Assembly: GCF_019649055.1 (NCBI RefSeq)
Contig: NW_026570264.1
Span: forward strand, 372,001 to 436,000
Source of the DNA: Paramacrobiotus metropolitanus
Lineage: Eukaryota; Tardigrada; Eutardigrada; Parachela; Macrobiotidae
Direction: 5' to 3'
Length of the DNA stretch: 64,000 nucleotides
Within the stretch, counting starts at the first letter, position 1. Every line of letters begins with the position of its first letter. The notes beneath the pieces are model-generated. The model was not told where the DNA came from, searched no databases, and worked only from the letters and a program-made list of their open reading frames with translations. Positions 1-10,467 of the stretch are shown piece after piece. Both the position numbers and the translations under genes were made by a program.

Positions 1-177
1 TACAGCAGAGTTGCCTGCTCTGCTAAACAGTAAGGCGTATCCCAAGCACGTTGTAAATGTCTGCTTTCGGAGAGAGGCGGCGAAGCGTCGTCAGAGAGAT
101 AGCTCCAAAGTGCAATGTGGTCATCCGCGGCAACTCCTGTTGAGTGTGGCAGTAGTTTGGAAACCAGGCTACGGGTA

Positions 178-332
178 TGTCGTGTACGTTGCTTTCCTAG
201 CAACTACTGTTTTACTTCTTACTTCTTTTTGCTGCACTTTCTGTCATTCTACCTGCTGCGCGGTTCCTGTTCACTTCATTAATTATGTAGTATTAATTAA
301 CTATTAAAGTATTACTTATACAATACTTCACA
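178..332. repeat. left LTR of the TRIM-like element
   Basis: 155-bp copy with TG...CA ends, preceded by GGGTA at 173-177. It aligns end to end with 1303-1457. Confidence 0.8.
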
Positions 333-1302
333 TTGGCGTGAAGAATTCGGATTCATGCTTACTAATTTCTCCTACGACTACACTCTACGGTCATAATCTG
401 CCATGGGAGGGATCCAATGCCGATTCCGCATGCACTCGCCTGGCAGCCTGCCACCGCCCCACAACTGTTCGGCAGCGGATGCTCTGCCACCCTTTTCCCC
501 ACGATGCTGGTGGATATTATTTACTGCTGGTACCGCCCTGCCAGTACCATAGCGCTGCCAACGGATCTTCGTTCCGTGTAGTTGCCTGAACGTGCACTGC
601 CAAACTGCTCAACGTAATGCCAATCGTCTTTCTGGATCTGGATGGAGCCAATTCTTCGTAACGCCCTGATGACCTTGCAGAGCGCTGTTTCGCACTACAC
701 GTCATTTTCGGGAATTTCCATTCAGTTGCTGTTGGTTGTTGTCATGGCCTGCGTTCACCATTGTTCTATGCAGCGTTTGCTCTGCAATCCAGTAATTCCG
801 TACAGTACGTATCCTTGCTTACCTCCTTCCGCATTCCGCAGAACAACCTGAACGCGTTATGTACGAATGTACAGTACGTCCTATCCTGGAGTACAATACA
901 CAGTATCGTACAATTTTACACCGTTGTTCGAGCCGACTACGCAATGGTTAAATCCTTCGTATGGCGCCTTACACTTTGAAGTTGGATAACCATGCTATTA
1001 CGGTTCGTATGGTTTACACCGTATTTCCTGCACTTGGATGATGCGATGAATTCAACTCGCATTCCTGTTGCCGTTCCAGTTCGGTTGCCTGGATCCGGGA
1101 TCGTACTCCTACATGTACCTTACAATGCAGTGCAATACTTTTACTTATACGGATTAATTCTGATAGTACTTTCATAATGGTACAGTTTCGCGTACGCTTC
1201 TATAATTACATCTTACTTTACATTCCGTGCAAATTCAATGTACGTACAAATTACAATTTCCGATACTTAATTTCGTATCACTTTCGATACGTGGGGACGA
1301 GT

Positions 1303-1457
1303 TGTCGTGTACGTTGCTTTCCTAGCAACTAGTGTTTTACTTCTTACTTCTTTTTGCTGTACTTTCTGTCATTCTACCTGCTGCGCAGTTCCTGTTCACT
1401 TCATTAATTATGTAGTATTAATTAACAATTAAAGTGTTACTTATACAATACTTCACA
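1303..1457. repeat. right LTR of the TRIM-like element
   Basis: 155-bp copy with TG...CA ends, followed by GGGTA at 1458-1462. It aligns end to end with 178-332. Confidence 0.8.
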
Positions 1458-1693
1458 GGGTAGCATGAATCGAGGCCAAATAGGCCGGCAATGATAATAG
1501 GAAAGGAAAGTTAAGGCATTAGGAAAGTTAAGGACAACTAAGGAAACTTTAGAACCTGTTTTTATTGGGCTGAATCAGAGGATCGGTGGTCAGAGAGTAA
1601 TTGCGGTCCGAGTGAGATCTGAACAGTCAAAATGTTTGAGTGGTCAGTCTAAGAGTCAGAGTTTGAGCGTGGGCAATTCTAGCCGAGCATTCC

Positions 1694-2107
1694 GTGTTGT
1701 ATCCTTTCATTCATGGAGACGCTAGCGGTTTTGGTGGAATCGTGGAAGCAGCAAAAGTAATTGTCGGTTGGACGTACGAAATCGACAAAACCGTCCTGTT
1801 GAATGGAGCGTCCAAGCTGTCTTTTTCTGCTGTTGACAAGCCGGTAAAACCGTCCGCGGGTGAAAAAATCCAGGTCCGCTGTAATTTTATCCGACCAATT
1901 GTCTGTGCCATTTTCGATAGAGTGAATCGTTCGGACTGCGAATCCTTTCGGATTGCCATTCCGGGCTATCGTTTCGGGGACGGTCGCTTTTCCCGGTTAC
2001 TGTTACTTGTATCAGTTGTATGTGTCATGTTCGTAAGTATGTATTGTAAGATTCTATTATCTTCACAGCAGGGCAACCGAACGACAACTAAATCTAAAAG
2101 TATGTAA
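1694..2107 (+). repeat. degraded relative of the GC-rich foldback repeat at 26.1-26.4 kb
   Basis: This open stretch (137 codons) contains the same word family as the repeat at 26.15-26.43 kb, for example GCCGGTAAAACCGTCCGC near 1840. Its translated piece FDRVNRSDC resembles FDLVNIPDC, read from the minus strand at 26.3 kb. The shared text is more likely a repeat than a gene. If it codes for something I do not recognise it. The rest of 1458-4038 is AT-rich and shows no gene I can support. Confidence 0.35.
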
Positions 2108-4038
2108 TGAGACTGCCAAATAAAGCAATCGTACTGCTATTCGGGGTACATAAGCAGATGACCTGTTTACGGACAAGGGCAGTCATATGCATGTCAATAT
2201 GTAACTGTAAAGAAAGCACTATGAGAATATCACAGTATGCATACCCCAACGAAAAGTTAGACGAAAGCAGATCAATGACAGTTTTTAGCAACGGATCAAT
2301 CTAGCTATAATGGCCGTCTCTAGTTCTTTCCGGGCAAAAATAAATGGTTCACAAACGATCGATTACAGCTGCTCGTAGCCGTTATCAAGGCTAATAGTGT
2401 TAGAGCAAGACTTACACACAGAATGAAAATAGATTACGAAAATGTATGGAAGTATACAAGGAAATGATGTTATATTACGTATATAATCAAGTAAAAACAA
2501 AATATTGCTGGATAGCGTATAATTACTAAAAAAACTAGTAAGAAGAAACATAATAATTACTAGTAAGAAAACAATTATCTGAAGTATTGGAAGGTGTAAT
2601 CTTTATGAAATAGCACCACATTGTACGCAGTCCGAATTCTCTTCGATCACCGCTAAAAAAGGGAAATCAGTGTAGAAAAGTTCTGGAAAAAACGACTGCG
2701 GCTTTATGTGCGGCGCACCTCGTCGTCACATAGGAGTATCAAAAGGATTAGGCATATTTATTCTGTTGAAACTGCCTGCTGTTCCTGTTGATCGATGATA
2801 TCCGACTAAAAAACATTTACTCGTTGGCTAAACTATTTACTGGCATTAAATCACGCTCGACTGTTCCCCATCGTTTACGACCCAGCGCACTGACGTTGTT
2901 CTATCTCGAGCCCAGCAAAGGCTCCACAGCAAGTTAAACACTTCCTGTGCATTCTTGTGCTCATTGCAAAGAAAGTCAACTAAAATCAATATCCAAGGAT
3001 TTTTCTGAACTATCGTTCCGCTGAACCAGTGTTGCGACATCGAGCGCCGAAGATTACTTTTTAAATCGAGTAAAAACCAATGCATTTGGTTTGACCGTTT
3101 TACGACATTCGCTAGGAGGAGCCCATTACTATTATTCCTTTGAATAGAATAATTAGGTTAATTGAGATCTGTGGTCTCAGGCTGTTATTCAAGGAGTTCC
3201 CAATGAATCGAATAAATCAAAGCAGCTCCTGCTGGCCACGAATAAGGTGTTTACGAAAACAGCTGGGAGAACCGTTGCCTTCAGGAAATAAATTCACAAT
3301 TACTGTACACGTACGTGAACTATAATTTAAATGATATACAATTTCACAATTTATGGTTCAAGGTGGCACGCAGAGAGTAGCATGAGAGGCATCGCTGACC
3401 GCGACATATCTTGGCAAATATATCAGTTTCCAGTTCGCAGAACTGCTTTTCCGGAAGCGCGTCAGAACCCGTGTCTTCGGGGCACGGAAGCATGCTCCGG
3501 ATGTCAACTGCCAAACCGAGTGCCGCAGTGCGCCCCGGTGCAACCCTATATGCAGCATACATTTTAGCCAGATGATGCGCAAAGGGTGCAGGGATTCGTT
3601 AGCGGCGCCAATCTTTAATTACGTGTATCATTCTGAACAATATACGCAGTTCGCATCAGTAAACGCTAAACCGGCTAAGGAAGCGGAAGGTCGTCGGCGT
3701 GCAGGTAATATCTGATCCTAAGGCGCAATGGGTTGTTGTTCCGTCAATTAGATATTTGATCACCTCACATCACTGCTTGTTTCCAGGAAATAACAGCTCC
3801 TTTTCGCAGAAAACGTTAGCTAATTGGGAAGATGCGCCTTTCCAGGACGGTGATAATTATTACCTGTCGTCTTTCAGAGTCAGTCAAACGTACAAAAATA
3901 GGCGCCTTCCCGCATGCTTTCAGTTATGTAGGGAAAAACCGCCTTACGGATTGTCACTGCCTTAACACGTTTAAGCGCTCTGCAGTGTGTGAAATATACA
4001 GCAAACGTTCGCTTCAGCCTGCATGCTAATGTGCAGCC
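2108..4038. other. intergenic; upstream region of the first receptor gene
   Basis: No coding region is supported. The part around 3720-3810 (GTTGTTGTTCCGTCAATTAG, then GGAAATAACAGCTCC) matches 7588-7670, so the receptor duplication carried its 5' flank along. A GC-richer patch at 3350-3570 is open in several frames but has no recognisable protein. Confidence 0.5.
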
Positions 4039-5419
4039 ATGAACGCCACTAACGCCAGCTTCGCACTGTTCCAGAATACAAGCTTTACGCCAGTTCTCTC
4101 ACCCGGCGCTTTATTCGCATGGACATCCGTGTATTTGACTTTGAGCTACGGTGGCGCCGCTTTCAACAGTCTGCTTTCCGGGATAATCCTAGCCAGTGCC
4201 CGTCTGCGTGGCGGTTGCGGACTGCTCATCGGACACTACTTAGTCACACATGCAGCGCTGTGTTTTATCAGCTATCCTGCGATAGCCATCATGATCTACC
4301 AGAAACTACTGCTGCACTGGAATCGGGAGCTCCGCTTTTGCGGCATCCTCATGTGGATCCAGATGACCATTCGCTACGCGGGCAACTGGATGGAAAGCTA
4401 TGTCGCGATCAACCGCGTCGTGGCGCTTTGTTTTCCCTACCATTACCGGCGTTTTGCCAATCAGCGTTTGGAAAAGTTGATTTTAGCGGGGCTATGGGTG
4501 ACGGCAGGGTGTCTAGCGTGCCTCGGATGCTTCGACCTGGGCGTGGCGTACGCTAAGAGTCCGCTGGGAAGCTGCGGGGTTTCTCAGAAAAATGGTTTTG
4601 GTTTGTTGACCTTTGTCGTGGGCTACTACGCCCCGTTAAGTGCAGCGGCGGCTGGTTACTCGCTCATCTATCTCAAGCTGTTGGTGAACAGACGGAAACG
4701 GAACAAGGCCGTTGGAGAGATCGTACACGAGGGGCAGGGCGGCCTGGAACGGAAGCGGGTAGTCAAGACGAACATGGTGTTTACGGCGTTTCTGTGGAAT
4801 AGCGTGTGTTATTTGGTTTGGCCAATGATGTTGACCTTGTCGCCCGAGCTGCAGCGACAGCGTCCGTTGACAGCGTTGTGGCTGGGATTGCTGCAAATGG
4901 TTGGCTATGTTACAAGCCCGGTATGATAATTAAAGTAATTGTAGTTCACCTGAGGTTTGTTTGGTTTTTTTAAGTAGGAATTTTTTTACATATATTTTTT
5001 TACATATTTACAATATATCACAAACATTTTATCCATTTATTTAAAGCATTTGCTAGCTGTATTTACTTAAAGAAACAAGCAAACAAGCAAAACAAGTAAG
5101 CATTTTTCGCCTTTCTATAGCGTTTTTATATTATAGGATACTTTATGATCAGGTAAACTGTGGTCAGCAGCATTTGTTGCTATTCCTTAAGATGACGGCC
5201 GTCTACATCTGGTAAATGCACAAAAAATTTTTTTAGTTGATTTTTTTCGCGATGAGCGTGGAATACCGATCCGAGTGCATTCGGATGTTCGAATTATTGG
5301 GAAGCAAGTGTTGCACCGGACGTAAGCGTGAGAAGACATCCTCAGTGCACAGTATGACCGTCACCGGTGGGAACAGTCGATCGCGGTGTACTGCCAGCAA
5401 CATGAATAGATTTATCTAA
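4039..5419 (+). CDS. orphan rhodopsin-like (class A) 7TM receptor, copy A, two exons
   Basis: Model: exon 1 4039-4920, donor GTATGA, exon 2 5237-5419 after a TTTTTTTAG acceptor; 354 residues. Seven hydrophobic segments are visible: TM1 about 25-52, TM2 65-88, TM3 101-132, TM4 147-165, TM5 187-215, TM6 about 250-272, and TM7 split by the intron (GYVTSP joined to LIFFAMS). Cys101 at the top of TM3 and Cys179 in loop 2 can form the usual disulfide. The end of TM3 reads INRVV, so the DRY motif is NRV. The N-terminus has sites N2, N5 and N13 for glycosylation. The intron is supported by copy C, where the same SP|LIFF junction is flanked by GT and AG. The ligand is unknown; a peptide or chemosensory role is possible. 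It is the only copy with a full C-tail. Confidence 0.8.
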
Positions 5420-6004
5420 TATCAAATGATTTTTCTGTCCTGTTTGTTTACGTTGGGCAATAACTCTGATGCGGTGTGAGTAAAATCTGTTCAGAGCTCT
5501 TTGGTTCTGGAGTTAGATGTGGGCCGAGTAAGCCGTGCTGTTCTTTATCTGCAAAACTCATCTATGTTTCGTTGTTTTTTAATGCGCCGTTCGAAAGAGA
5601 ATCTGGGATTTGCACAATGTGCAGCTCCTAAAATTTGCACTTACGCTCATGAAATTAGAAACAATCCAATAAAAATATCATTTTTATAATGCGTTGCGAT
5701 AACCCTTCTTTCTTTGGAAACCGGCCCCTCCTCCAAAAAAAACATTCTTGAAACCGTTTTTTAAGGATTTAAGACAAATTACGTAGTACGGATTTTGTAT
5801 AACAGCGTTTGCCACCGATGATGGACAGACGAAATTCCCTATGTTTCATGTCTTCATGAATTTAAGAAGCCGAAGAAACCAGTAACAATTGTGAGTGCGC
5901 AGTTAATCACACCTTTTGTCATACTCTTACATGCTGAATGGTAGTATCTGGCTTTGCAAGATGCACCTTTCAGTTTCCACAGCGGCAGCGCATTGCCTCG
6001 CTCG
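5420..6004. other. intergenic, no gene seen
   Basis: AT-rich sequence with only short open frames. I see no splice-supported coding region. Confidence 0.5.
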
Positions 6005-6008
6005 TTAA

Positions 6009-6685
6009 GGGATTTGGCCCGGTACACAGCATTAAATTCGTGTACATCAACGGGAATTTTCGCTGTCGCGCACTCCCAAACACTTCTTTCCATTGCTTTA
6101 TGATATTTTATAGTCAAATGATTTGTATACAGAGGCGTAATGTCCGTTTTCGCGCACAACATCCGGTTCGGGAGTTATGGCTGTTTGAAAATTCCAAAAA
6201 GTTTAATGCATTCAGATGTACCAAAAGTCTCATTATGGACCGATCCCTTTCAAATTTTGTACGTAAATGCGCATAACTATGAAGATCGTTTTTGCACCGA
6301 TCCACTGTTCTCGCATGTTTTTCAAATTTTAAAATGAATTTCAAAAATTTTAAAATTCATTTTAAAATTCTAAAAAAATCGTGGAAGTCTGGGTCCGTGT
6401 AAGAACGCTCTTCATGGTTATGTGCATTTGCGTGCAAAATTTGAAAGGGATCGGTCCATATTGAGACTTCTGGTACACCTGGATGCATTTAAACTTTTTG
6501 GAATTTTCTAACAGCCATAACTCCCGAACCGGATGTTGCGCGCGAAAACGGTTTCACGCCTCTGTATACAAATCATTTGGCTACATAATGTCAAAAAGCA
6601 ATTCAAAAAAGTGTTTGGAAGTGCGCGAAAGCTAATATTCCCGTCAATGTACACGAATTTAGTGCTATGTACCGGGCCGAATCCC
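6009..6685. mobile_element. foldback (MITE-like) element with TTAA ends, copy 1
   Basis: The 677-bp unit is one long imperfect palindrome. The left arm (from GGGATTTGGCCCGGTAC at 6009) returns inverted as the right arm (ending GTACCGGGCCGAATCCC at 6685), around an AT-rich centre near 6340-6370 built from TTTTAAAAT words. TTAA lies directly outside both ends (6005-6008, 6686-6689), as with piggyBac-type target sites, though TTAA could also belong to the repeat. It has no gene of its own; the long frames in it are mirror images of the arms. Related copies lie at 24908-25595 and about 41562-42124. Confidence 0.75.
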
Positions 6686-6881
6686 TTAAGCCATAATCCG
6701 GCTGATTTAACCGTCACCCATGTTTGGGTGCACTCTGCAGCGGTTACTCAACCATATGATGTTGATTACTATTACCTGTTCAGTGTACACCTTTAGAGCA
6801 GAATGCTATGACTCGCTGCAGTTTCCGTTTTTCCGCGTAAATTAAAGCAGTTTCCTTTACATGTGGCCTCGTGCAAGGTGT

Positions 6882-6937
6882 ACTTTATGCAGCATCTACG
6901 CACGACGCAACTTTATGCAGCATCTACGCACGACGCA
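6882..6937. repeat. 28-bp tandem duplication
   Basis: The unit CTTTATGCAGCATCTACGCA plus CGACGCA is present twice in a row (6883-6909, 6911-6937). The surrounding 6690-7136 shows no gene. Confidence 0.7.
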
Positions 6938-7136
6938 GGTACAGCATGCCAAAAGGCAGCACACTCCCTGATATGTCGTAATTCATTGGCAATTACCGTA
7001 TTATGATGGCGTAATAATCCTAGCGAAGCATTGACCCGATATGTTATGATAAAGGCGTTATTTTTCCATTACATCGAAAGGGTTTCACGAGAATACTTCA
7101 ATGTTCGTAGTTATCCAACCATTTCCCCGGAAGGAA

Positions 7137-7373
7137 TTAATACACGCTCCGGAATTTCGTCAGCGTTTCACGTATTGCACAGTGTTTAGTAGTTAAAGGG
7201 TAGTATGGTACAAAGTTGTTGGTTTTGGAAAACAGATTTTCAGAGTTGGGTATGTAGAGATAGTATGTAGAATCTACATGCAGTGCTGTATCAGATAATA
7301 ATATATCGACTGGTACTCTCGGCACAGAACAGTTCACCTCCAAACAATTTAGGCACCAGTGGCAATGCAAGCG
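7137..7373 (-). CDS. possible exon with an LRRNT-like cysteine cluster
   Basis: After an acceptor-like CCAG at 7376-7374 the minus strand is open for 78 codons. It begins RLHCHWCLNCLEVNCSVP and continues with a leucine-rich pattern (ILLSDTALHVDSTYYLYIP). The C-x2-C-x2-C-x4-C cluster followed by one LRR-like turn resembles the N-cap of extracellular LRR proteins. No upstream exon was found. It may be a relic of the secreted LRR family that is abundant further right, or an unrelated fragment. Confidence 0.3.
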   Translation of the reverse strand, partial: RLHCHWCLNCLEVNCSVPRVPVDILLSDTALHVDSTYYLYIPNSENLFSKTNNFVPYYPLTTKHCAIRETLTKFRSVY

Positions 7374-7487
7374 CTGGCCAAGAGTTCGATAGCTGTTAAA
7401 AAAACCAAAGCCTTTCTCTTCGCTCGGCTTCCAAGGCAAGATACGCACAGTGCCCTTCTCATGCCCTGCAAAACTGCTGCTGGACAA

Positions 7488-7903
7488 AAACCTTGCTTGA
7501 GATGATTGAGAGAAGCAGCAGAAATACTCTAGTCAAATCGTGAATTGTTCTTCCCATGAAATATAATAATTTATTTGAAGGGCTCAAGGGTTGTTATTCC
7601 GTTAATTACATACTATTCAATCAGCTGATATTCCATTGCCTCCGGAAATAACAGCTGTTTTTCACAGAAGTGGTTCCCATTTTCGATCATGGATGAACGT
7701 AGTTAGGAGAGGCTTGATTTCTAAACGACTAGAGTCAGTGTCATGCACACCCATTGTCAGTAAATCCATGCAAATATAAAGGTCGGAGAAGCCTTGCTCT
7801 CGGTAGAGTCGCTGCCTGCATGTGCTCAATTCAGTCAATTGTGTAGCAACCGTTGGTTTAGTTTGAGATTAGCAAATCTGTGGACTACCAACCAAGTACT
7901 GCC
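7488..7903. promoter_or_regulatory. duplicated 5' flank of receptor copy B
   Basis: About 7588-7670 (GTTGTTATTCCGTTAATTAC, GGAAATAACAGCTG, TTTTTCACAGAAG) is a diverged copy of 3720-3815 upstream of receptor A. Shared upstream text suggests a common promoter. No coding sequence is seen. Confidence 0.45.
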
Positions 7904-8224
7904 ATGAATGCCGCTAACGCTAGTATTCTACTGCTCAACAATACCAAGTACGTGGCGATACTTTCGACGGAAGCGGTGACCCCTTGGACTGTCAAATACT
8001 TAATTCTGAGCTACGGTGGCGCCGCTTTCAATAGCCTTGTTGCCGGCATAATCCTCGCTAACGCCCGGCTGCGCGCCGGTTACGGACTCCTCATCGGACA
8101 CTATCTAGGCACGCATGGCGCGCTGTGTTTTATCAGCTATCCGGCCTTGGCCGCCATGATCTACCAGAAACTGCTGCTGCATTGGGATTCGGACCTAACG
8201 ATGGAACAACCTCGTCCTACATAA
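7904..8224 (+). pseudogene. truncated 7TM receptor, copy B (5' fragment)
   Basis: Starts MNAANASILLLNNT, colinear with copy A through TM1 and TM2 (LSYGGAAFNSL, GHYLGTHGALCFISYP). The match ends soon after LLLHWDSDL near 8195; the frame then runs to a stop at 8222-8224. TM3 to TM7 are missing and copy C begins about 110 bp later, so a deletion probably removed the rest. The 12 codons before MNAAN (from 7880) have no match in the other copies, so I start at 7904. Confidence 0.75.
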
Positions 8225-8249
8225 CCGCATTGATGTTTCCAATGCGGTT
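8223..8249. repeat. 10-bp hairpin at the end of receptor copy B
   Basis: AACCGCATTG (8223-8232) and CAATGCGGTT (8240-8249) are perfect inverted repeats around ATGTTTC. They sit at the point where copy B loses its similarity to the other receptors. Confidence 0.5.
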
Positions 8250-8332
8250 AACGTTGGCAGATTTGGAATCATTGGAACATACAGAATTTGTTAATAAAAA
8301 CGATAATTCGAGCAGTTTATTTAGTTATCATC

Positions 8333-9409
8333 ATGAACGTCACTAACGTTAGTTTTACCATTCTGTCCAACACCACAACCCTTTCAACAGTTCTGACGAC
8401 AGAGGCGCTATCAAAATGGGCCTTTGTGTACCTGGCCTTATGCTATCTGGGTGGCGTCTCCAACAGTCTGGTGGCGGGATTGATTCTGACCAACGCTCGC
8501 CTCCGCACCGGCTGCGGATTACTAATTGGGCACTACATCTTTTCCCATGCCGCACTATGTCTCCTGAGCTATCCTTTTACGGCCATAATGGTGTACGAAA
8601 AAGCAGCTAAACACCAGGACTTTGAGGCGCGCTATTGCAGTCTTCTACTATGGATGCAGATGACCATTCGTTACTCCGGCAACTGGATTGAAAGCTATGT
8701 CGCCATCAACCGCGTCGTCGCTCTATGTTTCCCTTACCAATACCGGCGTTTTGCCAGTCATCGTTTAGAGCGATTAATCTTAGCGGTGGTATGGATCACA
8801 GCGGGATGTCTGGCGTGCCTGGGGTGCTTTAACCTGGGCGTGGCTTATACTAAATCTCCGCTGGGTAATTGCGGAATCATTCAGAAAGATGGGTTCGGTT
8901 TGTTAACCTTTGTGGTGGGCTACTACGGTCCACTGGCCGTGGCGGCCGCTGGCTACGCGTTAATTTATCTCAAGTTACTGGTAGATCGACGAAAACGAAC
9001 GAAGGTCGTGGCGGAGAATTCGCGTGATGGAGAGCGAGCGCCGGAACGCAAGCGGGTGATCAAGGCGAACATGTTGTGTGTTTTCTTTCTGTGGAATAGC
9101 GTGTGTTATTTGATTTGGCCGATAATTATCACGGTGTGGCCGGAATTACTGCGGCAACATCCGCTGCTGGGCATCTGGTTGGGATCGGTGCAGATGGTCG
9201 GTTACGTCACAAGTCCGGTACGAGTACCGGGAATAATATTTTTCATAACTTATTTCAACGACACAACGTATTACAGAAGTGAAAAGCAAATGCTAACAAA
9301 TGCGCTATTGGTCGTTGTTTGCAATAAGCTTCTGATATATGTACAACTGTTTCAGCTGATTTTCTTCGTCATGAGTGCGGAGTCGAGAAGAATTTCTTCG
9401 GATGTGTAA
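8333..9409 (+). CDS. orphan rhodopsin-like 7TM receptor, copy C, short C-tail
   Basis: Start chosen at MNVTNVSF (8333), which aligns with the starts of copies A and B. Exon 1 ends at 9217 before GTACGAG; exon 2 starts at 9356 after CTGTTTCAG and completes TM7 (TSP joined to LIFFVMSAES). The 138-bp intron has no stop and is in frame, so an unspliced reading would insert 46 residues and disrupt TM7. The model is 312 residues, with the TM3/loop-2 cysteines and the INRVV motif kept. Relative to copy A, two bases are missing soon after TM7. The frame therefore stops at SSDV, while the old tail (IRM..LL..KC, GGN.RS, TASN) is still readable in another frame to about 9530. Without its tail the receptor may signal or be regulated differently, or it may be an early pseudogene. 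Confidence 0.7.
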   Translation: MNVTNVSFTILSNTTTLSTVLTTEALSKWAFVYLALCYLGGVSNSLVAGLILTNARLRTGCGLLIGHYIFSHAALCLLSYPFTAIMVYEKAAKHQDFEARYCSLLLWMQMTIRYSGNWIESYVAINRVVALCFPYQYRRFASHRLERLILAVVWITAGCLACLGCFNLGVAYTKSPLGNCGIIQKDGFGLLTFVVGYYGPLAVAAAGYALIYLKLLVDRRKRTKVVAENSRDGERAPERKRVIKANMLCVFFLWNSVCYLIWPIIITVWPELLRQHPLLGIWLGSVQMVGYVTSPVRVPGIIFFITYFNDTTYYRSEKQMLTNALLVVVCNKLLIYVQLFQLIFFVMSAESRRISSDV

Positions 9410-9869
9410 TTTATTATGGAGAAAGTGCGGACGGCGTGATAGGGCAACCTCGGCGAGAAACTTCAACGCGGCAGGAGGGAACCGCCGGTCATGGTTTACC
9501 GCCAGCAACAATGATGGAAGCAGTACACAGTGAACGGCCGAGCCAGATGAAGCACCACACCGTCAACCTTTAATCAATATAAACTCCCAATACATAACTC
9601 ATAACTGAAGCACTTTCTGCGTCAACAACCAAAAGATTTTTATTAAATTTTTTTTGACGAAATTGTGCACCAGTAAATTCTGGGCAGCATTGCGGTCAAA
9701 ACTCGGAAAGAGCAATCCGTTGCCCGTTTGCTGCATGGCCAAAAAAATCAATCGATAACCTGCATTTTAAAACTTTACTCAATAATTCATCATTCCCTGC
9801 TGACAGATTTAAATAAATGAGCGCCGTTAGCTTCTAAAAGTTACTAAATTTATTGCCATTCCATATTGA
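9410..9869. other. 3' flank of receptor C, no further gene
   Basis: Holds the out-of-frame remnant of the receptor C-tail to about 9530, then AT-rich sequence without a supported gene. Confidence 0.5.
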
Positions 9870-10467
9870 TCACTTCGCAATACAGAATGACACCCTCACA
9901 GTAGAGAATGCCATATACGCGAAAGGCAGAAAATACACGGTGCGTTCACCCCCGGTGACCAGCCGCACCGGCACCCCATGGAGTATCAAAACCTCCATCA
10001 TCCCACCATCCACGCTGAGAATTCCGGATAATCGGTCGCGCCAGCTGGTGATGCTGACCAGGATGTGGGCCTACTCTTCCGTCTCCAACGTAGAAAAAAA
10101 TTCATTCAATTTATGACTAGATAATCACGCACACAACCGGTGTTATTGTATCGTTCTACCACCAATCACCATTCAACATATAAGTTATTATAGTGGAACG
10201 AAATCATCGTTACAGTAGAAAGCAAACAGGAAGCTCGATGATTTTTACGACAGCGCAGTGCATACATAGCGTTCCAGTCACGTATTCTTTAGGAAGAAAA
10301 GGCACTGGTGCTTACGGTTTAATACTGTGTAATTTTTTTACACAAATAAAATTACCGTTAAATTTTCCGACGCCCAGTTCTGGAACGGAAACACTTTGTA
10401 CTTGTTGATCTCCACTGAAAGCAGTTAGGAAAATAAGAAAACCAAATAATAATCGACGTGGTACCAT
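9870..10467 (-). CDS. putative two-exon small secreted protein
   Basis: Exon 1 (10467-10402) starts MVPRRLLFGFLIFLTAFSGD, a good signal peptide, and ends in phase 0 before GTACAA. Exon 2 (10070-9870) starts in phase 0 after GAGTAG and is open for 66 residues (AHILVSITSWRDRLSGILSV at its start) to a TGA. The exon 2 text looks like real protein, but I do not recognise a domain. A diverged copy of the exon 1 region lies at about 50620-50875. The link between the two exons is inferred only from phase and splice signals. Confidence 0.35.

Larger units (their letters stand above)
178..1457. mobile_element. TRIM-like miniature LTR retrotransposon
   Basis: Two direct repeats of 155 bp (178-332 and 1303-1457) start with TGTCGTGTACG and end with ATACTTCACA, so they have the TG...CA ends of LTRs. 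The 5 bases just before the left copy and just after the right copy are both GGGTA, a typical LTR-element target duplication. The interior of about 970 bp has no gag or pol reading frame, so this fits a terminal-repeat retrotransposon in miniature, moved by enzymes of another element. A G-rich tract (GTGGGGACGAG) precedes the right LTR where a polypurine tract is expected. The LTRs are about 97% identical, so the insertion is fairly recent. The primer-binding site was not identified with confidence. Confidence 0.8.

Noticed and set aside
1-333. 98-codon plus-strand frame at the left edge
   Set aside because: It runs across the left LTR and its flank; no domain or signal.
178-1457. TRIM considered as a tandem duplication only
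   Set aside because: TG...CA ends and the GGGTA duplication on both outer sides fit an LTR insertion better.
5854-6717. Several open frames of 60-110 codons on both strands
   Set aside because: They are mirror-image readings of the arms of the foldback element; the same frames appear in the copy at 24.9 kb.
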